DNA from: Sphingomonadales bacterium
Lineage (GTDB): Bacteria > Pseudomonadota > Alphaproteobacteria > Sphingomonadales > Sphingomonadaceae
Length of the DNA: 64,000 nucleotides
Direction of reading: 5' to 3'
Assembly: GCA_016720115.1 (NCBI GenBank)
Contig: JADJXT010000001.1
Span: forward strand, 124,001 to 188,000
A model generated the notes under the pieces. That model made no database searches and had not been told where the DNA came from. It saw only the letters and a program-made list of their open reading frames with translations. Made by a program: the position numbers and the translations under genes. Positions within the stretch are counted from its first letter, which is position 1; each line of letters starts with the position of its first letter. Below are positions 53,495 through 61,727 of this stretch, piece by piece.

Positions 53495-56272
53495 TCAGAA
53501 GCGAAGGCGAGCACCTATCCCAAACACCCGACCGCGCTGATCGTAGAACTGGGAAGACGCTGCAGCGGCAACGGTAATTGTGTTTTCAGACAACAATGGT
53601 GGATCAGTGTCAAAGAGGTTCTCGACCTTTGCATAAAGCTGAAGTGCCTCGGTCACCTCGTATTGCGTCGACAGGTCGGTGTAGAGGTAAGCAGGATACT
53701 TGTTCCTGTTCAGGTCGAAGCTGCCGTAGTTGTTATCGTATTTGCCCGGACCGACGAAGTTGAACATCACGCGGAAATTGAACGGGCCGCGGTCGTAGGT
53801 AAGGGTCGCAGAACCGCGCCACTTGGGTGTGGCGTAGGTTCCCGTCAGCTGCCCTGCCGTATCGACATCCCCGCCGAGCGTCGATGCGACCAGCTTGTCG
53901 GTGTAGGTCGCAACTATGCGGGCTCCGAGATCAGCCTCGCCGACCGGCACGCGATAGTTCATTTCGAAATCTACCCCGCTCGTCTTCAAAGTCTGTGCAT
54001 TGAAGGCTGTCGCGTTCACCTGCGTAATCTGTCCAGTGCTATCCCGCGTGATCCCATCGCAGAAGGTCTGGTCGCCCCGCCCACATCGATCGACGACCTC
54101 TTGAGCGCCCGGCGTGATTAGCGCGTCGCGCAGTTCGATATTAAAATAGTCCGCCGAGAATTGCAGCCCAGGAATGAACGATGGCTCCAGGACAATGCCA
54201 GCCGTGAACGTGTAAGCCGTTTCCGGCTCGAGATTGGGGTTCCCACCCTGCAAAAGATTCACGTTCACGCTGCCGTTGGTCATGAAGTCGATCACGGTCT
54301 GACCTGCCCGCAGATTGGCTTTCGAGAATAGATCATTGATCTTGGGTGCCCTGAAATCCTTCGAATAGGTGCTCCGCAGACGGATGCTATCGTTGATCGA
54401 CCAGTTAGCACCAACCTTCCAGACTGCGGTCGTACCCGACGTGCTGTAGTCGACAATGCGGCCTGCGAGATCGACATCGAGACTCCTTGCAAATCCGGAA
54501 TCCCGTGCAAGCGGGATGGTCATTTCAGCATAGCCTTCCTTGACCTCCAGTTCGCCCCGATACGAGCCGAAAGTGCCCTGACGCCAACCACTGATGTCCG
54601 AGATTGGATCGGACACGCTATTGACAGTATCCTTACGATATTCTCCACCAAAGGCGACCTTGACCGGACCAGCCCAGGTATTGAACAATTCGCCGGTGAC
54701 GCCGGCGGTGAAAGTGCTGCTGTCGGATTTGGATATCTGCGACGAGGTGCCGGTCACATAGGCAACCACGGCGGGGGTCAGTGAGTTAATGCCGAAAACG
54801 TTGGCAGGGACGCAGCCATTGTTCGGATTTGTAAGCGTCGAGCGGCAAATCGGCGTTCCATTCGGGCCGATGACAGCGTCAAGCGCAAGGCCCCAGTTTA
54901 TGTTGTTGCGGTTGTTCGCTCCCAAATTGGTTGACTTTGCGTGGGTATAGCTCCCTGCGATCTCCCACTTCCAGACGTCTGAGAAACTGCCCGTCAGGCC
55001 AAGGCCATAGCGGAAATAGTCGTTAGCGGTGGTGTTTGTGTTTATCCCCGTCTCGGGGTTGTAACGACCAATTCGGATCGTCTGGATATTGTTGGCGATC
55101 ATTGCCGTCAGGATGTTGGCTGGCAGGTAGGCGTTGTCGCGGCGAATTGTGATGTCACCGTTGTTGTAGTTCCAGTTGTTAGTCCCCCTTGCCTTGGTAT
55201 GTCCGGCAAGAATATCAGCACGAAGGGTTACGTCGTCCGTGAGGTCGTAAGTAATCCGCCCGAAGCCGCTATACTGTTCCGACGCAACCTGAATCATGGC
55301 AAAGTCAGGCTGCGGCATGATGCCATCGCCACCGGTCATCCAAACGCTGCCAACATTGGTGCCTTGCTGGAAAAGACTCTGCGCGCCGTTCTGTCCGAAC
55401 TGAATGTTACGAAGCGGCCCTGCGGTGGTGATCACGCCACCCGCGGTCATGGACGAATAACGCTGATTGGGAATGATCAGCTGGCGAAACTGCCCATTGG
55501 TTGGTGTGTATGCGGCGTTCGGAACGAGCGCGTAACCCTGACGCCCCCAGTCGCGCGCGCCTTGGTAGACGATGTCGGGCGTGTTAAAGTAGGAACCGGC
55601 TACAACAACGCGACCGCGATCGCCAATCTTAAGGCCGTATATCCCGCTGACGGATATCTGGCTCATGTCGCCATGTGTTGAAATATTGTACTGCGCGTCA
55701 ATCTTTCCTCCTTCAATGTTGTCATTGAGGATTACGTTCACGACGCCGGTGATCGCATCAGAGCCGTAGACCGACGAAGCACCCGCGGTGACGATTTCGA
55801 GGCGTTCGACCAGGGGAGCGGGAATGATGTTAATGTCAAACCCACCCGCGACTGGACTGCTGTCCAGCACTCGCTGGCCGTCGATGAGAAGCAGCGTTCG
55901 CGTCGACCCGAGCGAACGCATGTTGAAGGTGCTGAGACCGATGTTTCGCCCGCTGCCGTTTACACGGTTGGGCCGGAGTGCGGGAACATCTCGCAAAAGG
56001 TCGACAACGTTTGTCGCGGCCTTCTGCTCCAACTGTTCTTCGCCAATGGCAGTGATGGGAGTGGGGGTGTCGAATGTTGACCGGGCGATGCGGCTACCCG
56101 TGACAACGAGTTCGATTTCTTCAGTAGCTTCGACAGGTGCCGATTCAGTAGCCTCGCTGCTTGAGCTCGACGGCACTTCGGACTCGGTTTGCGCCCGAAC
56201 CGCAGTAGTTTGGCACAGTGCAACCGCACTTACAGTGGTGAAGAAAGCGCTCCGCCATGACCAATTAACCAT
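53495..56272 (-). CDS. TonB-dependent receptor of the cassette
   Basis: 925-residue outer-membrane receptor. The signal peptide ends near QTTAVRA. The plug domain begins with the variable TonB-box region (EEIELVVTGSRI) and shows the sphingomonad type sequence DLLRDVPALRPNRVNGSGRN, RSLGSTRTLLLIDGQRV and AGASSVYGSDAITGVVNVIL. A long beta-barrel ends in Phe (VFGIGARLRF). It should import a substrate too large or scarce for porins, here presumably a glycoside or its fragment. It is first in the minus-strand operon, which continues with copy 3, the reductase, copy 2 and the regulator. GGGAGGAT precedes ATG 56272. Confidence 0.93.
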   Translation of the reverse strand: MVNWSWRSAFFTTVSAVALCQTTAVRAQTESEVPSSSSSEATESAPVEATEEIELVVTGSRIARSTFDTPTPITAIGEEQLEQKAATNVVDLLRDVPALRPNRVNGSGRNIGLSTFNMRSLGSTRTLLLIDGQRVLDSSPVAGGFDINIIPAPLVERLEIVTAGASSVYGSDAITGVVNVILNDNIEGGKIDAQYNISTHGDMSQISVSGIYGLKIGDRGRVVVAGSYFNTPDIVYQGARDWGRQGYALVPNAAYTPTNGQFRQLIIPNQRYSSMTAGGVITTAGPLRNIQFGQNGAQSLFQQGTNVGSVWMTGGDGIMPQPDFAMIQVASEQYSGFGRITYDLTDDVTLRADILAGHTKARGTNNWNYNNGDITIRRDNAYLPANILTAMIANNIQTIRIGRYNPETGINTNTTANDYFRYGLGLTGSFSDVWKWEIAGSYTHAKSTNLGANNRNNINWGLALDAVIGPNGTPICRSTLTNPNNGCVPANVFGINSLTPAVVAYVTGTSSQISKSDSSTFTAGVTGELFNTWAGPVKVAFGGEYRKDTVNSVSDPISDISGWRQGTFGSYRGELEVKEGYAEMTIPLARDSGFARSLDVDLAGRIVDYSTSGTTAVWKVGANWSINDSIRLRSTYSKDFRAPKINDLFSKANLRAGQTVIDFMTNGSVNVNLLQGGNPNLEPETAYTFTAGIVLEPSFIPGLQFSADYFNIELRDALITPGAQEVVDRCGRGDQTFCDGITRDSTGQITQVNATAFNAQTLKTSGVDFEMNYRVPVGEADLGARIVATYTDKLVASTLGGDVDTAGQLTGTYATPKWRGSATLTYDRGPFNFRVMFNFVGPGKYDNNYGSFDLNRNKYPAYLYTDLSTQYEVTEALQLYAKVENLFDTDPPLLSENTITVAAAASSQFYDQRGRVFGIGARLRF

Positions 56273-56343
56273 TTTTATCCTCCCTATCCTCGACCAGCAG
56301 CAAATCAGCTGATCCCAACCCGCTGATCCACATCAGTCGTAGT

Positions 56344-56364
56344 TTGGATAGTAATCTATACCAA
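56344..56364. promoter_or_regulatory. Imperfect 21-bp palindrome near the receptor promoter
   Basis: TTGG-ATAG-TAAT-CTATA-CCAA reads almost the same on both strands, with one extra base in the right arm. It is 72 bases upstream of the receptor ATG. It could be an operator; no regulator can be assigned. Confidence 0.35.
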
Positions 56365-56493
56365 TTTGTCTATCGGTCAAGCCTTTTCTCCTTTTTTGAA
56401 CGATGAGCGCCCTGTGAACGGCGGCACTTGACAACTATGACACAGATACTGCGACATTAACTTGCAATCGCCGGCGCTTTTAGGTAAAAGTTT

Positions 56494-56517
56494 TTGACCA
56501 TTTTTATCGATGGTCAA
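56494..56517. promoter_or_regulatory. Palindrome TTGACCAT-N8-ATGGTCAA
   Basis: Perfect 8-bp arms (56494-56501, 56510-56517) around an 8-base spacer, in the middle of the divergent region. It shares ACCAT...ATGGT with the site before the permease, although the spacing differs by two bases. It is a candidate site for the cassette's GntR regulator. Confidence 0.45.
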
Positions 56518-56648
56518 GGAGGGTAATGCAGAATGGCATTGATAAATCAAGGTTGGCTGCCCGAATCGGCCTTCAATCGACTTCACGTGAGCCTTACGCC
56601 GGACAACGATAGCGTCGCGCATTGCTGGCTGCGTTCTGTCACCAGCGA

Positions 56649-58091
56649 ATGAAGTTCGAACCCCGCGCCCGCAAGGTCAAGATCCTCGCCACGGTCGGCC
56701 CTGCCAGCTGCGATCCCGAAATGATCGAGGCGCTGTTCAAGACCGGAGCGGACGCCTTCCGCGTCAACATGAGCCACGGCGAGCATGCGGTCCACGCCCA
56801 AACCATTGCTGCGATCCGTACGGTGGAGAAGACATTCGGCCGCCCAATCGCGATCCTCGCCGACCTGCAGGGACCCAAATTGCGCGTCGGCCAGTTCAAA
56901 AACGGGCAAGCGTTGATCCGCCATGGCGCTCACTTCACACTTGATCGCAGCGATGCACCTGGCGACGAGAACCGCGTCCAGTTGCCGCATCCGGAGTTGT
57001 TCGGGTTGATGGAAAAGGGCCAGCGGCTGCTGATCAACGACGGCAAGATCCGGCTGGTCGTGGTGAAGGCGGATGCCGAACAAATCGAGTGCAAGGCCGA
57101 GGTAGGTGGGGTGCTCACCGACCGCAAGGGCGTCAACGTGCCCGACGCCGAGGTCCCGATCCCGGCGCTGACCGAGAAGGATCGCCGCGATCTCAGCTTC
57201 GCCGTAGCGCAGGGTGTCGACTGGATCGGCCTAAGTTTCGTTCAGCGACCGGAGGATGTTGCCGAAGCGAAGAAACTGATCGGCGCCACTGGCCCTGCGA
57301 TTTGCGCCAAGATCGAGAAGCCGAGCGCGATCCGCCGCATCGAGGAGATCGTCGAGTTGGCCGACGGCATCATGGTGGCGCGCGGCGATCTCGGCGTCGA
57401 ACTCGAGCCTCAGGAGGTACCACCGCTGCAAAAGAAAATCGTCGGCCTTGCGCGCGCCGCTGGTAAGCCGGTGATCGTGGCGACGCAGATGCTCGAAAGC
57501 ATGATAGAAAGCCCCGCACCAACCCGCGCCGAGGTTTCTGACGTCGCCAACGCCGTGTACGATGGCGCAGATGCGGTGATGCTGAGTGCCGAGACCGCGG
57601 CGGGTCAGTGGCCGCAGGAAGCAGTCACAATCATGGACAAGATTGCAGCTCAGGTGGAGGCCGACGAGGATTTTCAGGCGCGCGTACGCTTCCTTGATAC
57701 GCCGCCCGACCAGACCACCGCGGACGCGCTCAGCCACGCCTGTATGACCATCGCCGATACCGTACCGATCAAGGCAATCACAGTCTTCACGGGTTCTGGC
57801 TCGACCGCGCGGCGGGTGGCGCGCGAGCGGCCTAGCGTGCCGATGCTGGTGCTCACTCCCTCGATAAACACTGCCCGCCGGGTGGCATTGCTGTGGGGCG
57901 CGCACGCTGTCGCCACCAAGGACATCGGCAGCTTTGAAGAGATGATCGCTAAGGGCAAGCGCATGGCGCTGCGACACGGTTTCGCTAATGGCAGGGACAA
58001 GCTGGTAGCGCTCGCCGGAGTGCCGTTCGGGACGCCGGGCTCGACAAACCTCCTCCATGTCGTGACGCTGACCGGTGACGAATTGGATTAA
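56649..58091 (+). CDS. pyk: Pyruvate kinase
   Basis: 480-residue enzyme converting PEP and ADP to pyruvate and ATP. The motifs are intact: KILATVGPASCDPEMI at the N terminus, FRVNMSHG, the B-domain (QRLLINDGKIRLVVV), ICAKIEKPSAIRRIEEIVELADGIMVARGDLGVE with the catalytic Lys and metal-binding Glu/Asp, and ATQMLESM. A C-terminal effector domain follows. The start 56649 (MKFEPRARK) is preferred over 56622. It lies inside the island, divergent from the receptor operon, so it is most likely an extra copy dedicated to this cassette. Confidence 0.95.
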   Translation: MKFEPRARKVKILATVGPASCDPEMIEALFKTGADAFRVNMSHGEHAVHAQTIAAIRTVEKTFGRPIAILADLQGPKLRVGQFKNGQALIRHGAHFTLDRSDAPGDENRVQLPHPELFGLMEKGQRLLINDGKIRLVVVKADAEQIECKAEVGGVLTDRKGVNVPDAEVPIPALTEKDRRDLSFAVAQGVDWIGLSFVQRPEDVAEAKKLIGATGPAICAKIEKPSAIRRIEEIVELADGIMVARGDLGVELEPQEVPPLQKKIVGLARAAGKPVIVATQMLESMIESPAPTRAEVSDVANAVYDGADAVMLSAETAAGQWPQEAVTIMDKIAAQVEADEDFQARVRFLDTPPDQTTADALSHACMTIADTVPIKAITVFTGSGSTARRVARERPSVPMLVLTPSINTARRVALLWGAHAVATKDIGSFEEMIAKGKRMALRHGFANGRDKLVALAGVPFGTPGSTNLLHVVTLTGDELD

Positions 58092-58186
58092 CGAGATGAT
58101 TAGCGGGTTCTTAGCTCGAAACTAAGCGGGGGCATAAATTTGGCGTCCGCGCCCCGCCAATTTGGGCAAAGGCAAAGGAACTGATT

Positions 58187-59276
58187 ATGGCTCGGTTAAA
58201 GCATCGATCGCCGAAACCTTCTTGGTGCAGCGGCACTCGTCGGTGCTGCTTCCAGCTTGGGCGCAGCGGCCCGATCTCCTCGCCACGGTCCCGCTTCATC
58301 GTTTCGTCGCCTAGGGCAACTGAATGTTTCACCTATGGGCTTAGGATGTATGAACATGGCCCCGGGATTCTACAATCCGGCGCCTGATCCTAAGGACATG
58401 GTGCGTGTGATCCGTACCGCCTACGATTTGGGATGCACGTTCTTCGATACAGCCGAGGTTTACGGTCCACTGATATCCGAGGAAATCGTTGGGGAGGCAT
58501 TAAAACCGATCCGAAACCATGTCGTGCTGGCGAGCAAATTTGGCTTTCAGATTGATGGTTCACCTAATTCGCGAAATCGGAATGCACGGCCTGAGCATAT
58601 TCGACAGGCCGTGGACGGGATGCTCCTTCGCCTGCAAACAGACCACATCGACTTGCTCTATCTCCATAGGGTCGATCCCAATGTGCCGGTGGAGGACGTT
58701 GCAGGGACGGTGAGTGACCTTATCTCGCAGGGCAAAGCTCGTGCATTTGGATTGTCCGAAGCTGCTCCTGCGACGATTCGACGCGCCCATGCTGTGCATC
58801 CGGTTGCAGCGCTACAAAACGAGTACTCGTTAGTCGAGCGCGTCCCTGAAGTGGCTGCACTACAAGTTTGCGAGGAGCTCGGCATTGGCTTCGTACCATG
58901 GAGCCCGACGGCTCGTGGACTGTTGGCCGACCGCTACAATGAGTATTCACGATTTTCAGATGAAGATCGACACGCAAGCGTTGGATATTTCGCTCCAGCT
59001 GCACTTACCAAGAACATGGAACTGGTTCGGCTTGTACGTCGCTGGGCTGACGACATTGGTGTAACTCCAGTTCAGTTCGCCCTAGCTTGGCTGATTGCAC
59101 AAAAGCCCTTCATTGTCCCCATCCCCGGAAGCTCAAAAATCCATCACGTGCGAGAAAACCTCGGGGCTCTCGCGATTTCGCTGACGAAAGAGCAACTGGC
59201 TCGTTTTCGCGCTGAGCTAGAGCGCATTCAGATAATGGGAACTCGCGCACCAGATACGGCGAACCGGGACTCCTAG
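58187..59276 (+). pseudogene. Aldo/keto reductase with Tat-like leader, apparent frameshift at the N terminus
   Basis: The AKR barrel (FRRLGQLNVSPMGLGCMNM to the end) is complete, with the tetrad Asp/Tyr in FFDTAEVYGP, Lys in LASKFGF and His in LLYLHRVD. ATG 58187 has AAGGA 7 bases upstream but reads in another frame. Skipping one base near 58202 gives MARLK, then IDRRNLLGAAALVGAASSLG, a convincing twin-arginine signal, in frame with the barrel. Without that change translation would have to start at TTG 58257 or ATG 58335. Either the leader is broken or the sequence has an extra base. A Tat-exported reductase would fit the exported hydrolases of the cassette. Confidence 0.8.
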
Positions 59277-59320
59277 AAATTGGGATTTGGCAACGGGACA
59301 TTCCGTGTTCCAAAAAGCGT

Positions 59321-59536
59321 GTGTCGACACGCGATTTGGTAATGGCGTTCCCGAAAAAGCCGATCGAGATGGGGTCGCGCCTGCGCTCGGCGCTGCCCCG
59401 GCTGGTTGGTGCTATCCATCCCAAGGCCATGCCTGTGATCCTGCACCCGCAAGACTATCAGCGATGGCTTGATGGCGAGCCAGTGAAGGAACTGGCTCTA
59501 CCGTTTCCCAGTCAGTTGATGGCGGTAGAGCCTTGA
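59321..59536 (+). pseudogene. C-terminal remnant of an SOS response-associated peptidase (SRAP/YedK-like)
   Basis: LVGAIHPKAMPVILHPQDYQRWLDGE, followed by LPFPSQLMAVEP, matches the C-terminal end of YedK/HMCES-type proteins, which crosslink to abasic sites in single-stranded DNA. The N-terminal two-thirds, including the catalytic Cys2, is missing. Sequence before about 59380 does not match the family. It is a relic at the edge of the cargo. Confidence 0.6.
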
Positions 59537-59552
59537 GCTTTCTCCCTGGTTC

Positions 59553-60146
59553 CTAGACCAGCTTCTCCATCGAGATCATGTGCTGGAAGATCCGGGCACA
59601 GGCCCTGACATCGGCTGTTGCATCATGGGCATTGGCCAGATCTTCACCGAAGAAATGCTGCATGCATTCAGCCAATGTGGGTGACTTGGGGTGATAGCGC
59701 CCGGCTGCAACCATTCGGGGTGTCGGTGGCAGGTTTACCAGTGGCGCTGCATGCGCCATCGTGCAGTAAGTGTTCGATGCAAGTTTCCAGTTGCTCTCTC
59801 CGACTTTGGCAGCAGTGATTGCCATGATCTGGAGATCGAACTGGACATTGTGGCCAATTATGCACCTTGCCTTTCGCGCTGCCGATGCAAACCATCGGAA
59901 CACTTCAAGACTTTCCATGCCAAGATGGAAAGCGCGTTCCAATGTTATGCCATGTGCCGAGAAAGCCTGAGTGGAGAGCAGAGCACCTGACTTTGGTCGA
60001 ACCAGAGTTGATAACTGGTCCAGCTCGGTCCCATGTTCGTCGAACAATATGCCTGCAAACTGCAAGAGATGTGGCTGTGAAGGGTGACCAAGGTCGAGAT
60101 TGGGGCGCGGCAGGTCGGTAGTTTCTGTGTCAAATACGAGATACAT
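59553..60146 (-). CDS. DEDDh 3'-5' exonuclease (DnaQ-like)
   Basis: 197-residue exonuclease domain protein. The metal ligands are Asp6 and Glu8 (FDTETTDLP), Asp104 (HNVQFDLQ), and Asp179 with His174 (AHDATADVRA). The start at 60146 places the DxE motif at the usual position and has AAAGGA upstream; the longer frame adds ten residues. Free-standing DnaQ-like exonucleases of this size degrade single-stranded DNA or RNA ends. It has no partner gene. It is the last intact gene of the island. Confidence 0.88.
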   Translation of the reverse strand: MYLVFDTETTDLPRPNLDLGHPSQPHLLQFAGILFDEHGTELDQLSTLVRPKSGALLSTQAFSAHGITLERAFHLGMESLEVFRWFASAARKARCIIGHNVQFDLQIMAITAAKVGESNWKLASNTYCTMAHAAPLVNLPPTPRMVAAGRYHPKSPTLAECMQHFFGEDLANAHDATADVRACARIFQHMISMEKLV

Positions 60147-60944
60147 TGAGTTTCCTTTCATTGGTTTTTGAACCAAGAAAAGAAATCCGGAGTGTCTGCA
60201 GGGTAAGCCGTGGTCTATCCCTGTGGTATCTCAACATTCTCTCACTCAATGCTGACAAAGTTCAACTCAGTTGGAGTTTCTTTGTGTTCACCTGAACTTA
60301 CCTCCGATCAACTGGAACTAAGATCAAAGTAAGGGGGGGTATCATTGTGTTTCGGAACACGACCCCGGGGGGGGTGTTTTGTGTTGGGGGGTGGTCACCA
60401 CCCATGAAGTGGTGTCAGACTTGGCTACGGGTTTTGGCCATATGCGATCCCGCTTCGATCATTCCTCTCTTCATCTTCCCCCTTCAGTTCCTTGGCCGTT
60501 TGGAACGAAGGCTTACCCAGCCGGCGCGCAGCGAAGCGAGCACCGGTGGGTAAAAGCCGGGAGTGGAGAACGGGCAGGGAACTGAAGGAAAGCATCAAAA
60601 ACCGCTTTTATCCCTCTCCGTCGTTCAACCTGAGAACAGTTGAACGTTGGGGGAGTTGGATGGGGTTTGTATGTTTTCTTTGGTTCAAAAGCTTCTTTGA
60701 TCGATCACCCCAACTTTCCGTCATCCCGGCCTCGCGTTGCCTGCGGCACGCTCGTTGGGCGACACGGTTGGGGTATGGGCGCTCCATCGAGTCAAGGAGC
60801 AGCTGTCGGCCCGCCCGCATTACATCGAGCCATCCAAAAGTTTCAGGCAATGCCATAGTGTCGGCAGATCACTGGAGGGGCCTTTTTGGGGGCTTTTTTA
60901 GAATAGCCATCGATATTGCTGTTGAATTATATTAGGTTATGCAT
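60147..60944. other. 798 bases without a supported gene
   Basis: Only short overlapping frames with no recognisable motif. It contains G-runs (60332-60390), a CAGCCGGCGCGCAGCGAAGC patch, and near the right end the motif GGGGCC-TTTTT-GGGGGC (60877-60899), which resembles a motif beside the left end of the island. It may hold island-end recombination sites. Confidence 0.5.
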
Positions 60945-60965
60945 CGTGTTCGAGTCACGTAAGCG
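60945..60965 (+). other. attR of the island / attL of the decayed second element
   Basis: 21 bases identical to the 3' part of tRNA-Thr at 34616-34636. The next bases lack one G compared with the tRNA, then CACCA matches. The upstream flank is unrelated, so this is not a second tRNA gene. Confidence 0.85.
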
Positions 60966-61124
60966 CACCACTGGCCTGTTCGCGACTGCCCGCTACACGT
61001 TGCAAAATCCCCAGAATATCAATAGAGTAGGCCTTCAACGTGTTCAGGGCTGTTTGCACCTGCTCGCCCGCATTCGCAGGATTAGGGGGCCTTTTATATT
61101 CTGCGATTTAGAAAGGCTCCCACA

Positions 61125-61664
61125 TTGCCTCTATCTGACGCAGAACTTAGAGCACTCAAGCCCCAAGCCAAGTCTTATAAGAAGACCGATGAGAAAGGGC
61201 TCTATGTCGAGGTAACGCCTTCAGGAGGTAAACTCTGGCGCTACAAATATCGAATTAACGGTGGAATCGAGAAGAAGCTGGCGATCGGTCGCTATCCTGA
61301 AGTGAGTTTGAAAGACGCTCGTGAAAAGCGCGATGAGGCCAGACGGCTCGTAGCGAATGGCATCGATCCCAGCGAAAAGAAGCGGCAGGATAAACATCGG
61401 GCAAAAATTTCAGCCTCCAACACATTCCGGTCCGTAGCGCTTGCCTTTATCGAACGTAATCGCAGGGATGGGCTTGCAGAAGCAACAATTCGCAAACGCG
61501 AGTGGTTTCTGAAAATCGTTGACCGCAAACTGGGGCACCGCCCGATCGCTGACATAAAGTCCTATGAGGTTCTGGAAGCGGTTCGTCCGTTTGAAGCGGC
61601 TCGTAATGACGAAAAACCGGCTTCATTCTCCGGCCGTTGCCACATATGGTCGACATTATGCTAA
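61125..61664 (+). pseudogene. Truncated second tyrosine integrase (DUF4102)
   Basis: Closely related to the intact integrase: LKPQAKSYKKTDEKGLYVEV, WRYKYRINGGIEKKLAIGRYPEVSLKDAREKRDEARRLVANGIDPSEKKRQDKHRAKIS, and IGHRPIADIK-like text. Homology stops after EAVRPFEAARNDEK (about 61615), about 165 residues in, so the whole catalytic domain is lost. The remaining codons to 61664 are unrelated. The expected ATG is replaced by TTG, and the leader keeps a weaker version of the GGGGGCC...GGC inverted repeat. It is a stump of an earlier island in the same tRNA site. Confidence 0.9.
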
Positions 61665-61727
61665 CCGGAATTGGTCGATTTAAGTCACCCTGTTGTATCG
61701 CCTTGGCCGATTATATATCGCGCCGCC

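Larger units (their letters stand above)
56273..56648. promoter_or_regulatory. Divergent control region between receptor and pyruvate kinase
   Basis: 376 bases with no supported gene. It is AT-rich in the middle (about 56340-56520) and contains two palindromes listed separately. Both operons of the right half of the cassette start from it. Confidence 0.6.
34616..60965. mobile_element. tRNA-Thr integrated genomic island (~26.3 kb)
   Basis: Bounded by a perfect 21-bp direct repeat (34616-34636 and 60945-60965), the left copy being the T-arm and acceptor part of tRNA-Thr. After one missing G, the right copy also keeps CACCA. The integrase gene is next to the tRNA. The contents are an integrase, an excisionase-like HTH, a DUF3631 ATPase and a catabolic cassette. 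No relaxase, type IV secretion or phage structural genes are seen, so it is an integrative element that cannot transfer by itself or needs a helper. Confidence 0.85.

Noticed and set aside
60347..60935. Several short frames in the right arm of the island
   Set aside because: They overlap one another, lack ribosome sites and motifs, and read through G-runs.
34616..60965. Possibility that the island is a prophage
   Set aside because: No capsid, terminase, tail, portal or lysis genes are recognisable between the att sites.
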